DNA of 64,000 nucleotides, taken from contig NC_134276.1 in NCBI RefSeq assembly GCF_949628215.1, positions 67,496,233 through 67,560,232 on the forward strand, read 5' to 3'. Source of the stretch: Phalacrocorax aristotelis (lineage: Eukaryota; Chordata; Aves; Suliformes; Phalacrocoracidae). Made by a program: the position numbers and the translations under genes. Position 1 is the stretch's first letter, and every line of letters starts with the position of its first letter. Below the pieces are notes generated by a model that made no database searches, had not been told where the DNA came from, and saw nothing but the letters and a program-made list of their open reading frames with translations. Shown here piece by piece: positions 12,114 through 21,595 of this stretch.

Positions 12114-12363
12114 AGGGCATTTGCCACCATCCAGGAGTCAGTACAGAGACAGAGCACTGGCCACTTTTCCCATTCAGCAATGTCTAATGCCAGCTGGATG
12201 GCCTTTACCTCTGCAAACTGGCTCGATTCACCTTCTCCTTCAGCAGTTTCTGCTACTTGTCGTGTAGGACTCCATAGAGCAGCCTTCCATCTCCGGTGCT
12301 TTCCCACAAGGCGACAGGACCCATCAGTGAACAGGGCGTATTGCTTCTCATTTTCTGGCAGTT
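11985..12363 (-). pseudogene. pol: Retroviral RNase H domain
   Basis: The minus-strand frame is open from just after a stop near 12363 and shows the RNase H active-site series: A-L-F-T-D-G-S (Asp at 12323-12325), then F-A-E-V-K-A (Glu), then C-T-D-S-W-M (Asp). This domain removes the RNA strand of the RNA-DNA hybrid during reverse transcription. Around 11985-12000 the reading shifts into the frame used by integrase (D-A-H-V-P-K-S), so one small indel separates the two domains. The frame carrying RNase H continues to a stop at 11861 as a meaningless tail. Confidence 0.82.
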
Positions 12364-12743
12364 AGTTTGTTATACAGTGGGGCTTCTTCAGCACGTGTCA
12401 CCTCCTCCTCTGATGATAATCCAAAATCTTTGCCTTCTGGCCAGTCCATGATCACTTCCAAGATTCCTGGGCAACTGGGGTTTCCTACTCGAGCCCGCTG
12501 GGTGATCAGTGCAACCCATTTACTCTATGTAGCATCAGTTGACTGGTGTGTAGAGGGGATGTTTCCTTTGAACATCCAGCCCAGCACCAGCAGTCGGGGT
12601 GCCAGGAGGAGCTGTGCTTCAATACCAACCACTGCTGAAGCAGCTTGGACCCCTTCATATGCTGCCAATATCCCTTTTTCAGTTGGAGTATAGCGGGCTT
12701 TGGACCCTCTGTATCCACAACTCCAAAACCCCAGGGGCTGACC
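12364..12743 (-). pseudogene. pol: RT-to-RNase H connection, frame broken
   Basis: Between the RT thumb and RNase H no single minus frame carries the connection domain. The 103-codon frame at 12506-12817 overlaps this stretch but reads a shifted product. At least one frameshift near 12744 and a stop near 12363 bound it. Confidence 0.55.
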
Positions 12744-13477
12744 TCAAGTCTCCCCTGGTGCTTTCTGCCAGAGGCTCCAGGTAGGGCCAATCTCCCCAGC
12801 TGCGGTGTAGAGCACATTTATTACACCTTGTCCTGCCCGGACTGGCCCAAGAGCTACTGCATGAACTATTTCTTGTTTAATCTGTTCAAAGGCTTGTCGT
12901 TGCTCAGGGCCCCATTTGAAATCATTCTTCTTCTGGGTCACCTGACAGAGAGGGCTTACGATCAGACTGTAATTTGGAATATGCATTCTCCAAAAACCCA
13001 CAACCCCTAAAAAGGCTTGTGTTTCCTTTTTGCTAGTTGGTGGAGACATGGCTGCTATTTTGTTGATCACATCCATTGGGATCTGACGACGACCATCTTG
13101 CCATTTGATTCCTAAGAACTGGATCTCTTTTGCGGGTCCCTTGACCTTACTTTGTTTTATTGCAAAACCAGCTTTCAGAAGGATTTTGACTATTTTCTCT
13201 CCTTTCTCAAAAACTTCTTTTGCTGTGTTGCCCCATACAATCATATCATCAATGTATTGAAGTTGTTATGGAGCTTCTCCCTGTTCCAGTACAGTCTGAA
13301 TCAGTCCATGACAAATAGTAGGGCTGTGTTTCCACCCTTAGGACAGTCGATTCCAGTGTACTGGATGCCCCTCCATGTGAAAGCAAACTGTGGCCTGCAC
13401 TCTGCTGCCAGAGGGATTGAGAAGAATGCATTAGCAGTATAAATTGTGGCATACCACTTGGCTGCCTTTGACTCCAG
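12744..13477 (-). pseudogene. pol: Retroviral reverse transcriptase palm and thumb
   Basis: The polymerase active site is intact as Y-I-D-D at 13245-13256 on the minus strand, followed by M-I-V-W-G. The frame then runs without a stop to 12744 and contains F-L-G-I-K-W and F-L-G-V-V-G-F-W-R-M-H-I-P, the conserved RT motif just after the palm. Upstream of about 13260 the palm reads only in pieces because of a break between the fingers frame, which ends at 13478, and this one. The enzyme would copy genomic RNA into DNA in the capsid. Its breaks mean it cannot act now. Confidence 0.85.
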
Positions 13478-14125
13478 TTAGTATTGAAGTTCTAGCATGT
13501 CTGGCACAGCAGCACTCAACAGTGGAGTGACTTCATTCAGGCCATGATAGTCTACTGTTAGCCTCCACTCTCCATTAGACTTCTGCACTGGCCATATGGG
13601 ACTGTTAAAGGGTGAGCAAGTCTTACTGATGACTCCTTGGCTCTCCAGTCGGTGGATGAGCTCATTGATGGGAATCAGGAAGTCTCGGTCAGTGCAATAT
13701 TGCCGCCGGGCAACTGCTGTGGTGGCGAGCGGCACCTGTTGTTCTTTGACCTTCAGCAACCCCACAACAGAAGGGTCCTTTGAGAGACCAGGCAAGGTAC
13801 ACAGCTGTTTAATTTCCTCCGTCTCCAAGGTAGATACACCAAAAGCCAATTTGTATACTTTTGGGTCCTTGAAATACCCTCTCCTGAGGTAGTCTATGCC
13901 AAGGATGCACGGAGCCTCTAGGCCAGTCACAGTGGGGTGCTTTTGCCGCTCATTCCCAATTAGGCTCACTTTGGCCTCCAATACAGTTAGCTCTTGGGAT
14001 CCCCCTGTCACTCCAGCAATGCTGATGGGTTCTGCCCCTATATAGTTTGATGGCATTAGGGTGCCCTGTGCACCAGTGTCCACTAGAGCTTTATATTCCT
14101 CTGGGTTGGATGTGCCAGGCCATCA
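13478..14125 (-). pseudogene. pro-pol: Retroviral protease and start of reverse transcriptase
   Basis: The minus frame is open from about 14125. It carries the retropepsin active-site motif A-L-V-D-T-G-A-Q and, about 80 residues later, I-L-G-I-D-Y-L, which fits the conserved Ile-Leu-Gly region near the protease C-terminus. It then continues directly into RT fingers with S-P-I-W-P-V-Q-K and E-W-R-L-T-V-D-Y. A stop at 13478 ends it just before the palm. Protease and RT in one frame with no spacer is the usual Pro-Pol arrangement. I see no dUTPase domain. Confidence 0.85.
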
Positions 14126-14367
14126 TATCCACACAGTCCAGTAAACCTAGTTGTCCCTTTCTTCCACCTGGCTGGAGGCAGGGCTCCTCTAGTCCCGATC
14201 ATGGCATTTGCAACTCACTCATGTGAATCAAGAGTCCCTCTATTAAGCTCAGAAATAAAATCAGCGCTTCTACTCCTCTGTCTGGGGACCTGCTCACTGG
14301 AAACTGGAGCAGCAGCTTTCCTGGAAGAACCTCCCTGAGTGATTGTTCTTCCTTGCAGCTCACGCAC

Positions 14368-14745
14368 TCATGCCTCTAGGGTTGAGGTAGGTTTGCCATC
14401 CCACCTCCTCATGTCCTCTCCATGGTCATGCAGGTAGAACCATAGGATGGCCCGTGGTATGTATCCTCCCCTTTGAGCAAAAGGACACTTATTCCTAACA
14501 GCTGGGACACTACTCTGTAGTGGTGGGGAGTACGACATATCTTCTTTGAGTTGCTGGACCTCTCGGGATAGTTTCTCCACAGCAAAGACAAGGGAGGAAG
14601 AGATATGTGCTTCATAATCTTGGAGTCTATCAATCACATCCACCACTGTTGGTGCCTCATCATCTCTCCAGGACATTACTGCCAATGAGTTTGCGTACGA
14701 GGATGGTGCGCTCCATACAAACTTCGACCACAGGGTCATGTGCAC
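14368..14745 (-). pseudogene. gag: Gag C-terminal region fragment
   Basis: A 125-codon minus frame lies between the upstream gag frame and protease. It contains a stretch likely to be helical or coiled-coil (V-E-K-L-S-R-E-V-Q-Q-L-K-E-D). I see no CCHC zinc knuckle. It lies in a different frame from the upstream gag pieces, so there is a frameshift between about 14750 and 14850. Assignment to Gag rests on its position. Confidence 0.55.
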
Positions 14746-15472
14746 TGGGCTTCATCTGGATCTTTGGATGACTGTTGATCGTCTAAGTTGCCATAAATCA
14801 CCGCAAGCACAGCTAATTCCCTTAGATACTAGATACCTTTCTCCATGGTCGTCCATATTCGTAGGTGATATGCGACACCTTCTTTGAAGGGATACCTTTC
14901 CTTCACTCCAGACAGGAGTCGCGTCCAGAGGCTGAGGGCTTGTGTTCCTTTTCCAATTGCTTTGTCAACACCCCCTTCCCCAGAAAGGGATCCCAGTTGT
15001 TTGGGTTCTTTCCCTCTAATTCCAGGCTACTGGCCCCATTATCCCAGCATTGGAGCAGCCAGGTGGCGATTTGCTCACCTACTCAATGGCCAAAATCTTT
15101 TCGCATATCTTGTAACTCACTCAAGGACAGGGATCGGGTGATCTCCATTTCATTTATGACTTCTTCCTCCTCTTCTCCTCGTGACGGCTCTGCTTCTTCA
15201 TCATCCCTTTCTAAATGAGTTGACGTCCACTTCCAATATTTCTTCTTGTGTATGGGGGCGACTGATACTGGTACGGGTTGATTCTCTGATTCAGCTCCAG
15301 TGCCTGTTGTGGGGGTTTGAGCAGCCATTGTGCTTGTCCTAGGGGGTTGAGTGGCCACAGTGACTGTCATCGGGGTTGGTGTGACCACAGTGCCTGTCAC
15401 TTTCTCTTTCAATCCAGAGACCTTATCTTCCCCTTGGGAGCACTCAATACTGTTGAACAGGGCTCGGTACAC
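14746..15472 (-). pseudogene. gag: Gag middle region, interrupted by a stop
   Basis: The minus frame reads from just downstream of the 15527 stop to a TGA at 15083, and the same frame carries on beyond that TGA to about 14850. The first part is rich in Thr, Pro and Val and then strongly acidic (a run of Asp/Glu near 15165-15210), as in a flexible Gag linker. The part beyond the TGA has a tryptophan-containing helical look. It shares the frame of the hydrophobic region at 15530-16093, so these were one gag frame that now has two premature stops. Confidence 0.6.
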
Positions 15473-15526
15473 ATGGGCCAGGCCCCAGCACCTTGCAGTT
15501 ATCTGTGTCTCTCTGGAGTTCCCAGG

Positions 15527-16093
15527 TTAAAAACATGCTTTCTCCAAATATTCTACTAGTTTTTCAGGATTCTGCACTTGTTCAGGGGTAAAGCTCCAAA
15601 ACACTGGGGGTGCCCACTGCCCTAGGTATTTGCCCATGCTATCCCACATGCCCTGCCACTCGTAACTATCAAGCCTTGGGGCAGATCTGTTGGTGATATT
15701 CTTAAGTTGCTTTCTAACTTTATTCAAAACCAAAACAACATGCCCAAAAACTAACAATAAGTGCACCTTAACCACCCAAGGATGTTCAAGATACAAAAAG
15801 GTTGTTGCAATAAAAGTGGAGGCATCATAGAAGAAAGTTGTGAAGAAGAAAGTTGCAGAGATACCATTCTGTATTTCCTCCATATAAAATCTCTCAGAGG
15901 AGGAGGTATATTTCCAAATTGCCTCAATAAGGTGGTATCCAAGGTACAGTAACAGCTCCAGCAAAAACCCCGAATACCAGATAAAGATGAAAACCAGTGT
16001 TTGCATAACAAATCTCTTAGGCAAAACATCACTAATCAGGGCAGAACACAGCAGACTAAACAAACCAACACCAATTTTTAACAGGAACTGCAA
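15527..16093 (-). pseudogene. gag: Gag N-terminal region with several membrane-type segments
   Basis: This 188-codon minus frame sits directly after the primer binding site, where gag begins. The first in-frame ATG is at 16006; the frame is open upstream to about 16128 without an ATG, and an out-of-frame ATG lies at 16106. Three to four strongly hydrophobic segments are visible: an N-terminal one before the ATG, one starting at the ATG (M-Q-T-L-V-F-I-F-I-W), one rich in Phe/Thr in the middle, and one with V-H-L-L-L-V-F-G-H-V-V-L-V-L. The last 50 residues are soluble and Trp/Pro-rich. The TAA at 15527-15529 is in frame with the following gag piece. A multi-span hydrophobic start is not typical of Gag, which is usually soluble and myristoylated or basic. 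Confidence 0.65.
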
Positions 16094-16147
16094 AAGACGA
16101 GAACATGGTGCTGTGACCAGCAGCTGTTATTATCTCAAACCCTCTGA

Positions 16148-16165
16148 GCTCCACGTTGGGCACCA
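16148..16165 (-). other. Primer binding site, lysine-tRNA-like
   Basis: On the minus strand TGGTGCCCAACGTGGAGC lies just downstream of the 5' LTR. It differs at positions 4 (C to T) and 16 (G to A) from the 18-base site complementary to tRNA-Lys(1,2), which is known from spuma-, lenti- and beta-type elements. Eight bases (16166-16173) separate it from the LTR edge, more than the usual zero to three. Confidence 0.75.
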
Positions 16166-16173
16166 AAAGAGAC

Positions 16174-16683
16174 TGTTGTGATTTAGCCGGCAGCTCAGCC
16201 CCACACAGCCGCTTGCTCACTCCCCCACTGGTGGGATGGGGGAGAGAATCAGAAGGGTAGCGCTCATGGGTTTTGATAAGAACAGTTTAATAATTAAAAT
16301 AAAACAACAATGGCAACAATAATGCAATGGAAAGGAAAACAAAGAGGGGTGCAAAACCCAGGCTGGGGGTGGAGGGCAAGGGGGAATGAACCACCAAAAC
16401 AACCCGCATGTGACGCAGCTGCTCACCACCTGCCAACCCAACACCACCAGTCCCCAAGCCGCAAGCTCCCCCCGCACGCCAGCTGCCCTGGTTAATGTAC
16501 TGGTCATGGCATCACATGGTATGGAATGAACATCCCATGGGCCAGTCGGGGTCAGCTGTCTTGGCTGTGGCCCCGCCTCTCCCGGCCCCCTGCCCACGTG
16601 GCAGAGCATGGGAAGCTGGAAAGGTCCCTGACTGCTACAGGCACTACAGTGACGAGAATTAACTTTCTCAACCAAAACCAGCG
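16174..16683 (-). repeat. 5' LTR of the retrovirus
   Basis: This is the upstream LTR relative to the element and would hold its promoter. It aligns base for base with the copy at 10045-10554 without gaps. The terminal base at 16683 is G where the other copy has A, so its outer TG/CA end is damaged. Eight further differences lie within 16174-16335; 16336-16682 is identical to the other copy. It carries the same 130-codon open frame (16609-16217). Confidence 0.92.
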
Positions 16684-18413
16684 CACAGAGTTACAAGTCT
16701 GAAGTCTGTTTTCCTCTCCTGGCCATGTGAACTGGTTTCGTTAAAAGAACTTTTAACCCCATACCCTTGGTGAAGAACTGATTGATAATGAAGCAGCTCT
16801 CTGTTTCCATGTCCCCAGTGACCGTCCATGGATTAACGTTGAATTGCCAGAGGCAGACAGCTGGGGCACAGGCTGGAGGGGAGATGTCTGGAGAGTCTTA
16901 CAAACTATTTCTTGATCGTTAGCAGGAAGACTTTGTACATGCAGGTGAAAGAGACTTGTGTAAGCTCAATAGATGATATTTGTCTTCAGTAAAGTTGCTC
17001 ACATTTCATACTGAAAGACTGGACTCATTTTCTCTGTTCTACTGGAGAAATGTCAGCAAACACAGATTTTTACTATAAATGCATTTATTTATTCATTGAA
17101 ATTATTTGACTTGGTTTGCAAACACCACTAATCTAGCCTGGGTTTTGAACTGTAAACGTTTAACCAAATTGCCTGACTTTAAATTGGCCACATAACAAAA
17201 GTGGCTCATTGCAAATGGCTTCTGCTTGCTTTTTGACTTCCCTGCATTTCCCTTGCTTTTGCTTACAGTAGTGCCATCATGCCTCACCCTCCGAGCCTGA
17301 CCCACACAAGACTGCCTTCCCCTGTCATGTACCCATTCCTGGAGAGGGCTGTTGCCTCCAGTATTCAGTGCAAAATCACAGCCTCTGCCTCATCCCGAGA
17401 CTGGGTGCGCAGGAAGCTTCATGAGGCCATGGAGAGGAGAGACACTGGGCCTGTGCTGTGGACAGGTTGTGCTCTCACTGGAGCTCTGTGCTGCCCAGTT
17501 GCAGCCTCAGGTAGCACGGCATCGCATGGCCCAGTGCTCCAGGGGTGATCCTGCACACTCTTGCCTTGCCTTTCAAAGCAAAAACACCAGAAAGGGGGAC
17601 CACAGTTTGATTCGTTTGGGTGCCTTTTGTTAGCTGGGGCCATGTATCAATTGCTGTTTTAAAATAAGTCTTACATAAGTTTGTGCTATGGGCTGGGGCT
17701 CTGATGTTAGTAACCTGTGGTTGTAGCTCAGATATGCCACCAGAATAACAAGGTTAAGTGGCTTGAAGCAGGCTGAAAGCAGTAGATGCACCTGCTGTTT
17801 TTCACTTTGGGGTATCTGAATCCAAATCCCAGTGAGGATGAATGTATTTCACTGAGCAGCTACTGCTTAAATAGGTAGTCCCATATATCATTACCTGATC
17901 AACTGTATTACAACTTTGCTTCAGAGATGCAGATTGGTTTGCTTACCACAGCAAATATGAAGAGCACGTTTTTTTCCATGATAGCATGCAGAGCTTCCAC
18001 TAATCTTGTTTAAAATACAGATTTTTATGTTCTGTCCAGGTAGAGTCAAATTGACACTTCATGTAAGTAAGTGTGTAAGACCTGTAGGGTCTGATTTGTG
18101 GATGTGAGCAACACTTAATTATAAATGTTACTGAAGACAAGGCATAATTATCACTGTCACTGACTTTCAGTTCAGCTTAATAAAAACGCACCTGATACAT
18201 GTACGCAATGTGTATGCATTAAGCTATGCCGAGCTCTAGCTAACTGTGGTTTCTGATTCCCTCTGATGTCTGTCAGCTCTTCTCCTTAGTGGGAGAACAA
18301 CAGTGGGTTAACAACAGAAAAGATTAACGAAAGAAAATAATTCATTTCTTTGTATTTGTTGTGCCATGATTGCAATGAAAAGCTCTATTTTTTTTCCTTC
18401 CCACTCCATACAG
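16684..18413. other. TMEM255B: TMEM255B intron 1, right part
   Basis: Ordinary intron sequence. Open frames at 17279-17643 on both strands overlap and show no domain. A pyrimidine-rich tract (18388-18407) precedes the CAG acceptor at 18411-18413. Confidence 0.6.
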
Positions 18414-18556
18414 GACAATTTGCAAAAAGGAAGAAGACTTCGCTTTGGTTCACAGTCGCTCTGCTGGTAGTGTCTGTTTTCATACTGACCATAGGTCTGG
18501 CAGCTACCACAAGAACAGAAAATGTTACCGTGGGAGGCTACTACCCAGGCATCGTT
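18414..18556 (+). CDS. TMEM255B: TMEM255B coding exon 2 (first membrane segment)
   Basis: Flanked by ATACAG and GTGAGT. It completes the split Gly codon and encodes 47 more residues. First comes a basic cytoplasmic patch (F-A-K-R-K-K-T). Then a hydrophobic membrane segment of about 23 residues starts at S-L-W-F-T-V. Next is an outside loop with an N-glycosylation sequon (N-V-T) inside T-R-T-E-N-V-T-V-G-G-Y-Y-P-G, and finally the beginning of the second segment. This region is nearly invariant in TMEM255 proteins, and K-T-S-L-W-F-T-V fits TMEM255B rather than TMEM255A. TMEM255B is a four-span membrane protein of poorly known function. The exon ends in phase 0. Confidence 0.96.
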
Positions 18557-21235
18557 GTGAGTAAAGAAACCTATTTTAGATTATTGGGTACAACCAGATC
18601 AATTGTTATCAGCTGGATACGGGAAGCTCTGATTGATTTAAAAAAAAAATAGAAAGAAAAAAGATTCAGTCCTGTTGCACTTCACAGGAGAGAGATACTC
18701 CTTTGTTTTGATCTAGTTCTAGTGTGTGACAAGGTAGGGGGGTAAACTCTATTTCTGAAGTGCCCCAAAGGGGAGGCTGTTAGGGGGAAGAAGGGGGTCA
18801 AGGTTGCATTGTATGCTGGACTCAGGGGCCCATGTGAGAACCTGTGCTTTGCTTCCTACTGGTCTCTGTTAAATGGGGGCATATCAATGACTGGACAGTA
18901 GCATGGGATAGTTTTAAATGACCTTTTAGAGGTTTACCACATTGATGGCAGAAAGAGCCACCCCACTCTTGTGTCTGTGTGCCAGGAATTCTGCTGGGTC
19001 CATCTCAGGGATGGACCTGTGATGGACATCACCAGAACGCCCTGCAGATGGGCATATGGAAGCTTCTCCCTGGAGCCTACCTAACATCTTGTGCAGTCTT
19101 GCTGTCAGTCCTCTTGCACAAGATCCCCTTCTGAAATCCTTAGCCTTGTTTTTGCATTCGGAACAGACCACTTAAACATGTTGTTGCACTAGGGACAAGG
19201 TTCAAGTTGTGTCTGCTTCACCCTGTGGTGCCTCTGTGACTTCTGGGGAAGGGTAGCCCTGACAGCCAGTTCAAACCCCATGGCCCCTTCTGATCTCAGA
19301 AGAAGAGACCAATCTTATCCAAAAGGGTGGAAACCCCTGGAGTCAAAAAGTGTTTTGAGATCCTGGGCTGAGTTTTAAAAACAGATGAGTACGGGCAGCA
19401 AATAGATGAAGGCTCCTATGCCCCATTTGGTCTCCCCAAACCAGCCAAGAAGAGGCAGAGGGTGCAAGGTAAAGAAACAAACTCATGTACTTAGACACCT
19501 GCTTAGGTATGTGGCTCCATCACTACCAAAATATGTTGTAAGGCACTGTTATTTCTTGTTCTCTATGGAATGAAATGCCCAGAGAAAAGGGATATGTATC
19601 TTTTAATACTGTGCACACATTTTTGCATTGCCATTAATAATTTGTGAGTTAGCACTGTTCCTCCTAAGCAAGGCCTCTTACATCTTAGTGTCATGCTGAG
19701 AACAGGTCTTTCAGAAAGATAATTTTGGGATAATGATTTATAAGGAGTGGTGTTTTAAAAATAGAACAAAAAGTAGTTCCAAGAATAAAACCTTAAAAGA
19801 ATGAATTTTCCTTTCATTAAGCTAAAATAGATAGATTAATACTGATCAAGGTCTCTTCTTCTTCTGTAATTTGAATTAAAATCTTTTAGAAGACCGTATT
19901 AGCTGCATTCATTCCCTTGAAAGAACTTTCATTTTTAAACTGTTGTCTTTAATAAGTGTAATAGGTAATAAACCCACATGCACAAACCAGTTTATTTCAG
20001 CATTTAATATCTTTTAGAAATAACACAATGTCTATTCACTCAGCTGAAAAATATAATCTACTAAATAATATTTTTTTAAATCTTGGAGTCGTTAATAGCC
20101 AGATAGAATAGCTAGAATTTATCAGAACACTTTGAAAACAAACCTTTTTTTAAATAATTTCCCTCCTCAAAAGATTTTTGGAGGTAATTAATTTTAATGA
20201 AATTCAGAATTCTTCTTGTGCACGTGATGGGTTATTGAAATAACTGAGGAAGAGTGATGGGTAATTGTCAGTGTAAACTTCATCAATACACTAAATATCC
20301 CAAACGCTTAGCAAGAGTTAAAGGTGCTACACAAACCTTGCATTATATCATGCCAAAAGCCTGGTCAGAGGTATATGACAGCACTGCTGTGTTCCTGCCT
20401 CATTGCTAGAGGTTATTGACTCCAGTGCAGCATTGGCAGATGATCTATGGGATGGCCTCTCCTCCACCTCCGTGCAAAGTCAGCCACCTCTTTCAGAATA
20501 GCTGAATAACCCTCAAAAGCTGCTTCTCTTTTCCACTGACAGTAGAGGGAGCTTAGAAAACCAATGTAGCACTGGTCCCAAACTTTTAGATGCCTAATGC
20601 TAGAGGAGTGAATTTGATACTAATATTTAACTGTTGGGCTCAAAGAAAAAGAAAGATTGTGAGGACAGACGGTGTTAATTACAATTGAAAATGAGGTCTA
20701 GTTCTCATAGAATTCAGTAGTAAAATATTAACTTCAGAGCTGGTAGGTGAGATCTCAACCTCTACCAACCTTAGGTAAGGGATTTTGGTCTTAAAAGCCA
20801 TGTAGAATTAGGCCCTACCTTCCAACCACCTACAAATGTGAATAAGACTATCCACTCGCATGGACTGACTTGCATCTAGAAGCATTTGCAGATCAGGGCT
20901 TTAGGGCTAGATCCATAGTATAATCTGGGCTTCTGCTTAGTTACCATTGGCTTCAAGAAGAGTTAGGTGTCTTAATTTCTCTGCATATGTGGTCACTTGT
21001 TATTTGTTTTGGAAAAAAGCATTTTTCTAAATACATCTTTATAGTGGTAGGTATTATCTGCATTTATGCAACCAGAGTAATTTAACATAAAATTTTTCTG
21101 TGTGTAGATGAGTTAGTTTAATGTTACGCTTTGCAAGGTGTCTGCATTTAGTAGATTACTGCGTGATCATCAGTCTGGATTTAGGGCTATCTTTGAGAAC
21201 AGGCTGCAAAGCCAGAGTTGGAGCTTCTTCTTATC
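18557..21235. other. TMEM255B: TMEM255B intron 2, left part
   Basis: AT-rich intron, especially 19730-20230. No exon-like or repeat-family sequence recognised. Confidence 0.6.
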
Positions 21236-21595
21236 CTAAGTAAGTTTGCAGACAACACCAAGTTGGGTGGGACTGTTCACCTGCTTGAGGGTAGGAACGC
21301 TTTGCAGAGGGATCTGGACAGGCCTAGACAGTGGAAATGGCCTCAAGTTGTGCCAGGGGAGGTTTAGACTGCATATTAGGAAAAAATTTTTCACCAGAGG
21401 GGTTGTCAAGCATTGGAACAGGCTGCCCAGGGAAGTGGTTGAGTCACCATCCCTAGAGGTATTTAAAAGACATGTAGATGTGGTGCTTAGGGACATGGTT
21501 TAGTGGCGGACTTGGCAGTGTTAGGTTAATGGTTAGACTTGATGACCTTAAAGGTTTTTGCCAACCTAAATGATTCTAAGATTCTATGATTCTTC
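21236..21595 (+). mobile_element. CR1 LINE 3' end with internal deletion
   Basis: Plus strand. It begins in the RT region (F-A-D-N-T-K-L-G-G, then A-L-Q-R-D-L-D-R) and jumps near 21335 to the C-terminal end of ORF2, where [11 protein letters not shown] and [16 protein letters not shown] are clear. It ends in the avian CR1 tail 'gattctaagattctatgattctt'. In intact CR1 elements the two parts are some hundreds of bases apart, so an internal deletion has occurred. Sense orientation relative to TMEM255B, inside intron 2. Confidence 0.93.

Larger units (their letters stand above)
10045..16683 (-). mobile_element. Complete env-less endogenous retrovirus in intron 1
   Basis: Two 510-bp direct repeats begin with TG on the plus strand (10045-10554 and 16174-16683) and enclose about 5.6 kb. 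Read on the minus strand this holds a primer binding site, gag, protease, reverse transcriptase, RNase H, integrase and a polypurine tract, in retroviral order. No envelope frame lies between integrase and the polypurine tract. The absence of env and the lysine-tRNA-like primer site suggest an ERVL/class III-like group, while the RT motif F-L-G-x-x-G-F-W-R resembles gamma-type elements, so the class is unsettled. LTR divergence is about 1.8% (9/510), indicating a fairly recent insertion. gag and pol are broken by stops and frameshifts. I could not find a convincing target-site duplication: the left flank ends ttgtggag and the right flank starts cacagag. Confidence 0.92.

Noticed and set aside
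11496..12365. Plus-strand open frames of 74-161 codons opposite the retroviral integrase and RNase H
   Set aside because: They are shadows of the minus-strand pol, whose motifs are unambiguous.
13249..13452. A 67-codon minus-strand frame over the RT palm
   Set aside because: It is shifted relative to the frame that carries Y-I-D-D and has no RT motif of its own.
10045..16683. The pair of 510-bp repeats as a possible segmental duplication or CRISPR-like repeat
   Set aside because: TG/CA-type ends, a primer site, a polypurine tract and pol between them identify retroviral LTRs.
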